The translations under genes and the position numbers were made by a program. Shown piece after piece: positions 16,608 to 24,669 of a DNA stretch of 64,000 nt. The notes below the pieces were generated by a model. It saw only the letters and a program-made list of their open reading frames with translations. It did no database searches and was not told the origin of the DNA. The DNA is from Deltaproteobacteria bacterium (GTDB lineage Bacteria > Myxococcota_A > UBA9160 > UBA4427): NCBI GenBank assembly GCA_002691205.1, contig NZHD01000110.1:1-64000 (forward strand), in the 5' to 3' direction. Position 1 is the first letter of the stretch. Every line of letters starts with the position of its first letter.

Positions 16608-16873
16608 CGTTTTGAACGCTTTGTTGAATCCGGATTTCGACGGATGACAATAAAAGCAGCGCCCATCATCGCCATCGCCAAAAGAAGCAACCCCCATTGA
16701 CTCAAAGTCGGGACAAGCACTGGAACAATGCCGCCCAGCGACGCATCCAAATTCTCTTCGGTGGCTTTGCGGGCCACGGACAGGTCTTGAAAGAGCCACA
16801 AAAGAAGGCCGGCCCCCACAAAAGAAAGCCCCAACCATCCCGTTCCTCGGTCATCGCCGAACAATTTTCTCAC
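16604..16873 (-). CDS. Very small IPTL-CTERM-type protein
   Basis: About 89 residues from a GTG at 16873, chosen because AAAGGG is correctly spaced (a GTG at 16894 is also open). It has an N-terminal hydrophobic helix (LGLSFVGAGLLLWLF), a short polar loop of about 35 residues, and a nearly canonical IPTL-CTERM tail: VPTLSQWGLLLLAMAMMG followed by RR. Such tails usually end large exported proteins and are processed by a dedicated exosortase. Here there is almost no passenger domain. It could be a sorting-tail orphan, a small two-helix membrane protein, or a remnant. Confidence 0.65.
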   Translation of the reverse strand: MRKLFGDDRGTGWLGLSFVGAGLLLWLFQDLSVARKATEENLDASLGGIVPVLVPTLSQWGLLLLAMAMMGAAFIVIRRNPDSTKRSKR

Positions 16874-17118
16874 TGAGAATCCCTTTAGAGACACACCGGG
16901 CGCCTCAGGGAGTTTGCAACGGAGAAGCCCATATGGAAAGTCAAACTCTCAACTCAGGCCCGATTTTTGAACAAGCGGGTCAATTGCCGCACCGATAAAT
17001 CTCAAGACCGTCCGTCCCCCGTGGGCAAGTGCATTCCCGTGCTCGTCCGCCTCCCAAAAGCCCTTTCGACAATTCGCCCCTCTCGACATGTCGAGAGACT
17101 CTTGCCAACCTCAGGAAC

Positions 17119-17904
17119 ATGAAGACTTTTATTCTCAGTGTGATTCTCGCAAGCATTTTTTTCGTCAGCGGGTTTTTTTTCGGGCGACTCACCTCGCCTG
17201 AAAGCGAAAGAACGGCCCAGGCTCGCCTCGCCGGAGACCTTATTCAGTCTCCTTCTATGACTGAAAAACAAGGTGACCTGGCTGCCTCTAAGCCCCAAGA
17301 TACGAAAACGAAAAAGGAAATCTTGCAAGATTTTCAAAATGACCCTCGCCTTGAAATTGCGCGAACGCTGGCCAACTGGGGAGGCAACCCCACTCAGGTG
17401 GTCGATACGGTCATTAACGGTATGACGGATGATGAAATCACAGTCACCCTTTCGAGCCTCACGAGCCTCAAAACTGAAGATTTAAAAGATGTGAACGATC
17501 TGCAGCAGTATGCAAAAAGAATGGCGGAACTCGCGGTCAACGATCTAGTAGGGAATCCAGTCGAACGTGACCCTCTGCTTCCGGAAATCTTTTTTTCGCA
17601 AGAGCCAGACCCGGACAGCGCCGTTCAAAACAAACAAACATCCTTTGATGGCAGCAAGCGAATTCACGCCATTCTTCCTATGGACAACTACCAAGGCGAT
17701 GAGGTATTCGTGAAATGGACCAACGTTGCGGACCCTGAGGTCATGCTCTTTGACTCCTACCCCATTCGTGCGGACGCCGATTACAACTGGGTCTACCTTG
17801 AACCCAACGACGGATGGTCGGCCGGCGAGTACAGTGTTGATTTCTACTCGAGTGACGAATACATGACTCCCCTCGGAGGCGGAAACTACCAGATCAAAAA
17901 ATGA
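17119..17904 (+). CDS. Single-anchor exported protein of unknown function
   Basis: 261 residues from the ATG at 17119, which AGGA precedes; the frame opens earlier at 17029. The N-terminal anchor is TFILSVILASIFFVSGFFFG. A helical region (LANWGGNPTQVVDTVINGMT) is followed by a beta domain rich in aromatic and acidic residues (DADYNWVYLEPNDGWSAGEY). That beta domain has the look of an extracellular immunoglobulin-like or beta-sandwich module. I do not recognise the family. It is probably periplasmic with the anchor in the inner membrane. Confidence 0.6.
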   Translation: MKTFILSVILASIFFVSGFFFGRLTSPESERTAQARLAGDLIQSPSMTEKQGDLAASKPQDTKTKKEILQDFQNDPRLEIARTLANWGGNPTQVVDTVINGMTDDEITVTLSSLTSLKTEDLKDVNDLQQYAKRMAELAVNDLVGNPVERDPLLPEIFFSQEPDPDSAVQNKQTSFDGSKRIHAILPMDNYQGDEVFVKWTNVADPEVMLFDSYPIRADADYNWVYLEPNDGWSAGEYSVDFYSSDEYMTPLGGGNYQIKK

Positions 17905-18016
17905 AGACTGTCTAAAGAAGAACGGTCTTGAACAGATAGGCCTCATCGAAAAAACGAGCTTACAAACCTCAGAAGTTCAGCAAATCTCGGATCATCGCTC
18001 CGTTGAAGCCATGCTT

Positions 18017-18478
18017 TTATTCCACGACTTCGATCTTCCCTTTAAAAGTCACTCGGGGGTTGTATCGGTTGCCCATGGAATTAAAAAGACCCACTTCGTA
18101 TTCGTACGTTCCGGGCTTGAGAGGACACGGGGTCACGAGGTCTTCGTTGCTTCCAAGCGCAACAATCGACTCTAAACGATCGCCATTCACGACAAAATCG
18201 GGTCTCATTTCCGAACACGTGAAAGACTGTACAACCGATGCCGGGAACGAAACCGAAGCGATGGATTCAGACCAATTTGTCCAAGCTACGGAATTTCCCG
18301 CCGCCGGAACACGGACCACCTCAGGCCGAACATGAAATTGATTGATCTGGACCACGACATTTTTCCGAAGCTTCTTGGGCCCCGCTTTCGCTCCGTCGCT
18401 AGATGTCCCTGCACATCCTAAAAGAAGGGTGCCGAAAAGCAGCATTAAAAATAGGGGGCGCACCGTATGGGTCGACAT
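18017..18478 (-). CDS. Cupredoxin-like lipoprotein lacking usual copper ligands
   Basis: From the ATG at 18478 (AAAGG upstream) the protein has 153 residues. The signal peptide ends at the lipobox LLLGC. The mature part follows the cupredoxin pattern: VVVQINQFHVRPEVVRVPAAGNS, then VAWTNW, then PLKPGTYEYEV. In copper-binding cupredoxins, histidines and a C-x-x-H-x-x-M cluster occupy the corresponding loops. Here WTNW is followed by Ser/Glu, and the region after PGTYEYEV has no cysteine or histidine. It is therefore probably a structural homologue that no longer holds a type 1 copper. It lies divergent from the NADH dehydrogenase gene and near the respiratory genes. Confidence 0.6.
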   Translation of the reverse strand: MSTHTVRPLFLMLLFGTLLLGCAGTSSDGAKAGPKKLRKNVVVQINQFHVRPEVVRVPAAGNSVAWTNWSESIASVSFPASVVQSFTCSEMRPDFVVNGDRLESIVALGSNEDLVTPCPLKPGTYEYEVGLFNSMGNRYNPRVTFKGKIEVVE

Positions 18479-18704
18479 AGGAAACCTTTCCGAGTGAGTA
18501 AAAAACAGCCGATTCAGATCCTCACCAGTATGGGTCAAATAAAGTCCCTGGCCCAGTTCTCAAACGACTCATTGCTCAGGCCGCCTGAATCCACACTTAT
18601 GCATGAAATGACCCCCTCGGACCCAGAAAGCCGCGCTCTATCCATTCGGCCCGACTTTTGATGGGATACACTCCGATTTCGTTCAAGCAGCCCGAAGGAG
18701 CAAA

Positions 18705-19988
18705 ATGGCCCTCAAACGAATCGTGATTATCGGTGGTGGATTTGCTGGATCAGATCTGGCGCGCAGACTCCAGCGTAAACTCTCAAAGGATTGGGAAGTC
18801 CTCCTCTACAGCCGCGAGAATCATTTCGTTTTCACGCCTCTTCTGCCTGAGGTCGTAGGCGCTGCCATCAATCCCCTACATGTCGTCTGGCCCATCCGCG
18901 AGATGGCGCGAGGGGCCACATGCCGAACCGCAGAAGTCCGAGCACTCCACCTGGACGAACAAAAAATTGAATATCTCGGCCCCAACGGCGAAACCCTGAC
19001 TGAAAACTACGATCATCTCATATTAGGCTGTGGACTGGCCGTCAACCTCGATCTCATCCCGGGTCTCCGTGATCACGGTTGGGCCCTTAAGACCTTGGGC
19101 GACGCCCTTGTTCTCCGAAACCATGTGATCCAGCAACTCGAACGAGCCGAAGCTGAACCAACAGCTGAAAGAAGAGCCGAATTTCTCTCTTTTGCGGTGG
19201 TGGGGGGAGGCTTTACTGGCGTTGAGGTGGCGGGTTCGATTCGTGACATGCTCTCTGAGAGTGCTCGTTTCTATAAACGCTTCACCGTCGAAGATATCCG
19301 AGTGACGATCCTTGAGGGTGGGCCCCGAGTGCTAGGCCCCCTTCCCGAATCGCTTTCTTCCTATGCTCACCGAAAACTTGAGTCCTCTGGCATCGATGTT
19401 CGAACCAACGTGAAGGTCACAGAAATCAAGGCTGACGGGGTCCAACTCGGTGAAGACGAGTTCCTCAATGCGGGCACGGTCATTGGCTCAATCGGGAATA
19501 CCATGCAACGGCTTCTCTCTGAGTCAAACCTAGCCAGCGAAAGAGGGCGACTGCTCGTTGAACCCAGCATGCGAGTTCAAGGACGAACCGATGTGTGGGC
19601 CTTCGGGGACTGTGCGGCCGTCCCCAACGCCTACGACGACAGTATCTCACCCACTTTGGGCCAATTTGCAGTGCGCCAATCGAAGCAAATGGCCGCCAAC
19701 TTGATAGCGACGATCAAAGGAAAGGAACTCACCCCCTTTTCCTATCACACGCGAGGCATGTTCGCGGCCATCGGGCACGGGAGAGCCGTAGGCAATCCCT
19801 TCGGCGTGAAGATTTCTGGATTTATCGCCTACATGATGTGGCGAGCGATTTACTGGTCAAAAATGCCCAGTATCGCCCGGCGAACCCAAATCGCTTTCGA
19901 CTGGAGTTGGGATCTCCTCTTCCGAAGGGACATTGTCGAACTTTCCACCGTCACCACCTCGGATCTCAAGGATCCCTCGGCTCCTTAA
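18705..19988 (+). CDS. ndh: Type II NADH:quinone oxidoreductase (NDH-2) family
   Basis: 427 residues, the normal size of NDH-2. The FAD Rossmann motif IIGGGFAG is at residues 8-15. A second dinucleotide motif, VVGGGFTGVEVAG (about 165-177), binds NAD(P)H, and WAFGDCA near 300 closes the FAD site. NDH-2 enzymes oxidise NADH and reduce quinone at the inner face of the membrane without pumping protons. AAGGAG precedes the ATG. It lies upstream of a pyruvate oxidase-like gene and the terminal-oxidase operon, fitting a role as an electron input to the same quinone pool. A sulfide:quinone or other flavin quinone reductase is the main alternative. Confidence 0.85.
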   Translation: MALKRIVIIGGGFAGSDLARRLQRKLSKDWEVLLYSRENHFVFTPLLPEVVGAAINPLHVVWPIREMARGATCRTAEVRALHLDEQKIEYLGPNGETLTENYDHLILGCGLAVNLDLIPGLRDHGWALKTLGDALVLRNHVIQQLERAEAEPTAERRAEFLSFAVVGGGFTGVEVAGSIRDMLSESARFYKRFTVEDIRVTILEGGPRVLGPLPESLSSYAHRKLESSGIDVRTNVKVTEIKADGVQLGEDEFLNAGTVIGSIGNTMQRLLSESNLASERGRLLVEPSMRVQGRTDVWAFGDCAAVPNAYDDSISPTLGQFAVRQSKQMAANLIATIKGKELTPFSYHTRGMFAAIGHGRAVGNPFGVKISGFIAYMMWRAIYWSKMPSIARRTQIAFDWSWDLLFRRDIVELSTVTTSDLKDPSAP

Positions 19989-20020
19989 AATCAGCCCGAA
20001 GGTCAAGCGGAGGCCATCGT

Positions 20021-21631
20021 CTAGGGGGCAAAGCTCTCAGCCCGAGCCTCATCCCAAAAGAGCCTCAGCGACTCGGGGACTCGATTTTCAAGCAGTTGAC
20101 CGGGCTCAAAGAAGTCGTAGATCTGGTCAAAGCGGCGAATGTCGTGAGGGCTGATTCGTTCATAGAGATGATGAGGCTTGAAGTCTGAAGGCGACTCAAT
20201 CCCACACGCGGCGGCCGTCTCCGCGAGGCCTTCCACCGTATTTTTGTGAAACTGATAGGCCCGCTCAGACTTTTCATCGACCACCAGCGCCCTTTGTAGG
20301 CGCTTGCTTTGTGTGGCTACACCCACCGGACACAGGTTGGTGTGACAAAGTTGAGACTGAATGCAGCCCACCGAGAACATGAAGCCGCGCGCCACGTTGC
20401 ACCAATCAGCCCCCAAAGCCAGAGCTCGAGCCATCCCGTAACTTGAAAACACTTTGCCACTCGCTGCGATGCGAATACGGTCCCGTAACCCGACACCCAC
20501 CAACCCGTTGTGCACCAAGAGAAGGCCCTCGCGCAACGGGTACCCAAGGTTGTCGGAGAACTCTTGAGGGGCCGCCCCCGTTCCGCCTTCCGCTCCGTCC
20601 ACCGTAATAAAATCGGGCGTGATCCCCGTCTCAACCATCGCCTTACAAATCGCGAAGAAATCACGGGGTTGCCCCACGCAAAGTTTGAATCCCACCGGCT
20701 TTCCGCCGCTCTTTTCACGCAGGGAGACCACGAAATCCAGCAGACCCGTCGGCGTGGAAAAAGCGCTATGCCCCGGGGGAGAAAAGCAGTCTTCGCCCAT
20801 TGGGACTTTTCGGGCACTCGCAATTTCCTTCGTAATTTTTGCGGCCGGCAAGATGCCACCGTGACCCGGCTTTGCCCCCTGGGAAAGCTTGATCTCGATC
20901 ATCTTTACCTGCGGGGAGCTCGATGTCTCCGTAAAAAGAACGGGGTCAAAGGTCCCGTCATTGGCCCGGCAACCGAAATAGCCCGTTCCGACCTGCCAAA
21001 TCAGATCGCCGCCGCCCTCTGCGTGATACTGACTCAAACCGCCCTCTCCGGTATCGTGCGCAAAACGGCCCTTTTTCGCCGCTTTATTGAGGGCCAAAAT
21101 GGCGCGCGCACTCAATGCGCCGAAGCTCATAGCCGAAATATTCATAATCGAGGCCGAATAAGGAGCACTGCACTCAGGCCCGCCCACCGAAATACGCAAT
21201 TTTTCGGACGCATTCTCGAAAAGAGGCTTTGGCAGGGCTGAATGACTCGCAAATCCGTAGCCGTAGCCGTACACGTCGAGTTCGGTGCCAAACGGCTTGA
21301 CGGCGTCGAGTCCTTTGGACCTCCGATAGATCAGGCTTCGCTGATCCCGGTCAAAGGGCCGCCCGCTGGTATTGCTCTCCACAAAATACTGGTGCATCTC
21401 CGGCCCCGCGCTCTCCAGCAAAAAGCGCAAATGCCCCAAAACCGGGTAGTTTCGTAAGATACTGTGGTTTCGTTGAAGCAAATCATAGATCCCGACGAGG
21501 ACCAAGACCCCAAAAGATCCGGAGACCCAGAGGAAAGCTGAGTTCAACGCCAGACCCAAACCGCCAAAGAAAATCGTCAAAACGATGAGTGAGGGCATCA
21601 CCCAGCCCCGGGCACGGTGGAGGATATCCAT
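20021..21631 (-). CDS. FMN-binding glutamate synthase-like protein, membrane-anchored
   Basis: 536 residues. Two hydrophobic helices start the protein (VMPSLIVLTIFFGGLG and FLWVSGSFGVLVLVG). The rest is the FMN (synthase) domain of GltB: ISAMSFGALS, GEGGLSQYH, KPGHGGILPAAK, TVDGAEGGTGAAP. An Fe-S cysteine motif, CIQSQLCHTNLCPVG, sits near the C-terminus. The glutaminase domain of true glutamate synthase is absent. This is a known stand-alone family whose natural reaction is not established. AAGGAG precedes the ATG at 21631. It is convergent with NDH-2 and divergent from the TPP enzyme gene. Confidence 0.88.
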   Translation of the reverse strand: MDILHRARGWVMPSLIVLTIFFGGLGLALNSAFLWVSGSFGVLVLVGIYDLLQRNHSILRNYPVLGHLRFLLESAGPEMHQYFVESNTSGRPFDRDQRSLIYRRSKGLDAVKPFGTELDVYGYGYGFASHSALPKPLFENASEKLRISVGGPECSAPYSASIMNISAMSFGALSARAILALNKAAKKGRFAHDTGEGGLSQYHAEGGGDLIWQVGTGYFGCRANDGTFDPVLFTETSSSPQVKMIEIKLSQGAKPGHGGILPAAKITKEIASARKVPMGEDCFSPPGHSAFSTPTGLLDFVVSLREKSGGKPVGFKLCVGQPRDFFAICKAMVETGITPDFITVDGAEGGTGAAPQEFSDNLGYPLREGLLLVHNGLVGVGLRDRIRIAASGKVFSSYGMARALALGADWCNVARGFMFSVGCIQSQLCHTNLCPVGVATQSKRLQRALVVDEKSERAYQFHKNTVEGLAETAAACGIESPSDFKPHHLYERISPHDIRRFDQIYDFFEPGQLLENRVPESLRLFWDEARAESFAP

Positions 21632-21731
21632 TCCGACTCTCCTTATTTATGGCTATATGAATTCAAAGAACACAGGTAGGGTAGGAAATATTTCTCTACA
21701 GTGTAGGCAGACCCGAGAGGAGATTCATTAA

Positions 21732-23477
21732 ATGTCGCAGAATGTCGCCGAAAGTCTGCTTGAAGTGCTTGCCTCGGTTGGAGCCCGAGACATCTTCGGT
21801 GTGACGGGCGATGCCCTCAACCCACTCGTTGAAAGCATTCGAACCGACGATCGTTTTCGCTGGATCGGGGTCCGACACGAAGAGCATGCGGGCTATGCCG
21901 CCTTCGCACAGTCTGAGTTGACGGGTGGAATTGGCGTCTGCGCAGGCACAACCGGGCCAGGCGCCCTTCATCTGATTAATGGCCTCTACAACGCCAAAAA
22001 AGAAGGTGGGGCAGTGGTCGCGATCACAGGTCAAGTTCCTCGTTCTGAGCGGGGGAGTGACTTCCACAAAGAGATCGACCTCTCTAAAATGTTCGATGAT
22101 ATCTGTGGATATCAAGCCCAAATCGAGACGGCCGCACAAATGCCTCGCATGGTGGAGATCGCCGTACAGAAGGCTCTCGCCGAGCGAATGGTGGTTCGAA
22201 TCGAAATTCCCTCCGATGTGATCGGAGCCAAAGTTCCGAGCCAGCATTTCAAACGACCCATCGTTGACTCAACATCCACGCTCGTCCCAGAAGAAGCCGC
22301 TTTAAAGCGAGCTGCCGAACTCATTGCCGCTGGCAAACGAATCACCTTCTTCTGTGGGATCGGATGTCGTAACGCAAAATCAGAAGTCCTCGCCCTCGCC
22401 AAAAAAATCGGGGCGCCCGTCGTTCACACTCTGAGAGCCAAAGATATTTTTGATTACGATGACCCCGGAGTCATCGGAATGACGGGACTGATTGGGAACC
22501 CAGGTGGTTTTCATGCGGTTCTGGACTGTGACCTGCTTATCATGCTGGGCACGGACTTCCCCTACGACGAATTTCTTCCGGGCGGCATTGAAATCATCCA
22601 GGTCGACCATAAGGTGGATCACATCGGTCGCCGAGCACCGGTCACGCTAGGACTCGTAGGAGGCGTCAAAGAGACCCTTCAAGCGCTCGACCCCATGGTT
22701 GAACCCAAAGAGGCCACCAAATTTCGCCACCAATTGGGGCACCTTCGAGACAAATGGATGAAACAGATGGATGGACAGGCCAGTCTGTCTCGGACCGACG
22801 AACCGCTTCACCCGCAGCTCTTTGCCCGGGCGATCTCAGATCGCGCCGATGAGGACGCTGTTTTCGCGGTCGATGTCGGCGAATGTACGGTCTGGCTGGC
22901 TCGCCAAATGCGTATGCGTGGCGGGCGTCGAATGATCGGCTCATTCAACCACGGCTCCCTGGGCGCAGGCCTTCCTGTTGCTCTCGGTGCGGCCGCCACG
23001 GACCCCACGCGCCAGATCTGGGCTCTCTGCGGCGATGGCGGTTTCGGAATGTCTATGAACGATTTCGTGACCGCGGTCCGCTTTAATTGGCCCCTCAAGG
23101 TAATTGTCTTCAACAACAGCGAATTCAGCTTTGTGAAGATGGAGATGGAAGTCGCTGGCCTACCCACATTTCCAGCCGCTACAGGCCTCCTTAATCCCAA
23201 TTTTGCTGACTATGCCCGTGCCTGTGGAGGCGAGGGCGTCCGCGTCGAACATGCATCGGATATCCTCCCAGCCATTGACCAAGCCATCGCCTCCGATAAA
23301 CCATTTATCATCGATGCAATTGTGAGCCCCGGTGAGCTATCCATGCCTCCGCATATCACCGTGCAAGAGGCCTACGGGTTCGGTATCTCCAAAGTGAAAG
23401 AGGCCCTCTTGGGGCTCAAGGGCGATCACGACATCTGGCGCCAGTGGCGCGACGAATTCAGAGCAAACGTTTTCTAG
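21732..23477 (+). CDS. poxB: TPP-dependent pyruvate:quinone oxidoreductase-like enzyme
   Basis: 581 residues with the three-domain plan of the pyruvate oxidase/acetolactate synthase family. The Pyr domain has the activating Glu in GVRHEEHAGYAAFAQSE. The central domain fits FAD or nucleotide binding. The TPP motif GDGGFGMSMND runs to the closing NN (VIVFNNSEF). Among this family the closest overall look is pyruvate dehydrogenase (quinone), which decarboxylates pyruvate to acetate and reduces quinone at the membrane. Acetolactate synthase is less likely because no small subunit gene follows. AGAGGAG precedes the ATG. It sits just ahead of the oxidase operon. The symbol is offered for the family only. 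Confidence 0.75.
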   Translation: MSQNVAESLLEVLASVGARDIFGVTGDALNPLVESIRTDDRFRWIGVRHEEHAGYAAFAQSELTGGIGVCAGTTGPGALHLINGLYNAKKEGGAVVAITGQVPRSERGSDFHKEIDLSKMFDDICGYQAQIETAAQMPRMVEIAVQKALAERMVVRIEIPSDVIGAKVPSQHFKRPIVDSTSTLVPEEAALKRAAELIAAGKRITFFCGIGCRNAKSEVLALAKKIGAPVVHTLRAKDIFDYDDPGVIGMTGLIGNPGGFHAVLDCDLLIMLGTDFPYDEFLPGGIEIIQVDHKVDHIGRRAPVTLGLVGGVKETLQALDPMVEPKEATKFRHQLGHLRDKWMKQMDGQASLSRTDEPLHPQLFARAISDRADEDAVFAVDVGECTVWLARQMRMRGGRRMIGSFNHGSLGAGLPVALGAAATDPTRQIWALCGDGGFGMSMNDFVTAVRFNWPLKVIVFNNSEFSFVKMEMEVAGLPTFPAATGLLNPNFADYARACGGEGVRVEHASDILPAIDQAIASDKPFIIDAIVSPGELSMPPHITVQEAYGFGISKVKEALLGLKGDHDIWRQWRDEFRANVF

Positions 23478-23595
23478 CCAAATCCCTTTATCGCAAAGTC
23501 GATAAATGAGCGGAGACCATGCGAATCCATTAGGCGATCAATGTCTGACCATAGAATCAGACACAGCAGTTCAAAGTTTAGGGGAGAGGAGAATC

Positions 23596-24648
23596 GTGGG
23601 GGCGGGCAACTTCCTTAACGCGCAATCACAGAAAAAAAACCGAATCCGGAAACTTGCTTTCTTGGTTTTAGCGATTCTCGTATGGGCCTCCACCTCAAGC
23701 GCTCAAGATTCGTTTAGTCAGCCCAGCCTTCTCAACCCCGCCGCGGAACCCGCCGCAGGTATTCTTGATTTTGGTCTCCTCGTCATTTGGATTTGTCTCG
23801 GAATCTTTATTGTTGTCTTCGGCGCATTGGTTTTCACGCTTATCCAATTTAGAGCTAAACCCGGAGATGAAGAGAAAGAACCGCCTCAAGTCTATGGCAG
23901 TGAACAACTCGAACTGGCATGGACCATCATACCCATCCTGATCGTGATCGTGCTGGGCCTCATCACGGCGGGCCGAATCTTCGTTCTCCAAAAAACAGAA
24001 CCCCCACCTGAAAGCCTTGCGATTCGCATCGTTGGGCACCAATGGTGGTGGGAGCTTCAATATGAGGATTACGACTTCATTACCGCCAATGAGTTGCATT
24101 TGCCGGTGAATCAAGTGGCTTTTCTTGATCTCGAATCTCAAGATGTAATCCACAGCTTTTGGGTCCCCCAACTCTCAGGAAAAACCGATCTGGTCCCCAA
24201 TCGTGTAAACCATATGTGGATCGAACCTCATGAGACCGGGCTCTTCGTCGGCCAATGTGCGGAATATTGTGGGACGCAACATGCCCATATGCTTCTCCGC
24301 GTGTTTGTGCATACAGAAGAAGACTTTGAGAAATGGGTCGCGGACCAGAAGAAAGAAGCGAGACGGGTTGCCTCAGTGCAAGCTGGGCGAGAGACCTTTG
24401 AACAGACAGCTTGTATCAACTGCCATACGGTGCGAGGGGTCACAGAGATTGGACAATTTGGTCCCGACCTAACGCATCTGATGAGTCGGACCACAATCGG
24501 CGCAGGAGCGGCCGCCAACGACAGAGAGAATCTAATTACTTGGATTACCGATCCTGATCACTTTAAACCCGGAGCACGCATGCCCGCCATGAAGCTCGAT
24601 GAATCTGAAATTCGTCAAGTAGCCGATTACTTGATGACGCTCAAATGA
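23596..24648 (+). CDS. coxB: Cytochrome c oxidase subunit II with fused cytochrome c (caa3 type)
   Basis: The start is taken as GTG 23596 because GGGGAGAGGAG stands just upstream; an ATG at 23506 is in frame but lacks one. A signal segment (LAFLVLAILVWASTSSAQ) precedes two transmembrane helices. The CuA domain has DVIHSFWVPQ and the CuA cluster CAEYCGTQHAHM. A C-terminal cytochrome c domain is fused on, with haem site CINCH and a likely axial Met in ARMPAM. This is the subunit that accepts electrons from cytochrome c and passes them through CuA. The fused haem c defines a caa3-type enzyme. It is the first gene of a co-directional run ending at 33402. Confidence 0.95.
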   Translation: MGAGNFLNAQSQKKNRIRKLAFLVLAILVWASTSSAQDSFSQPSLLNPAAEPAAGILDFGLLVIWICLGIFIVVFGALVFTLIQFRAKPGDEEKEPPQVYGSEQLELAWTIIPILIVIVLGLITAGRIFVLQKTEPPPESLAIRIVGHQWWWELQYEDYDFITANELHLPVNQVAFLDLESQDVIHSFWVPQLSGKTDLVPNRVNHMWIEPHETGLFVGQCAEYCGTQHAHMLLRVFVHTEEDFEKWVADQKKEARRVASVQAGRETFEQTACINCHTVRGVTEIGQFGPDLTHLMSRTTIGAGAAANDRENLITWITDPDHFKPGARMPAMKLDESEIRQVADYLMTLK

Positions 24649-24669
24649 TCCAAAGAGGAGTCGGCCAAC

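Noticed and set aside
20510-21241. 243-codon plus-strand frame inside the FMN protein gene
   Set aside because: Antisense shadow of a well-conserved gene with no family signal.
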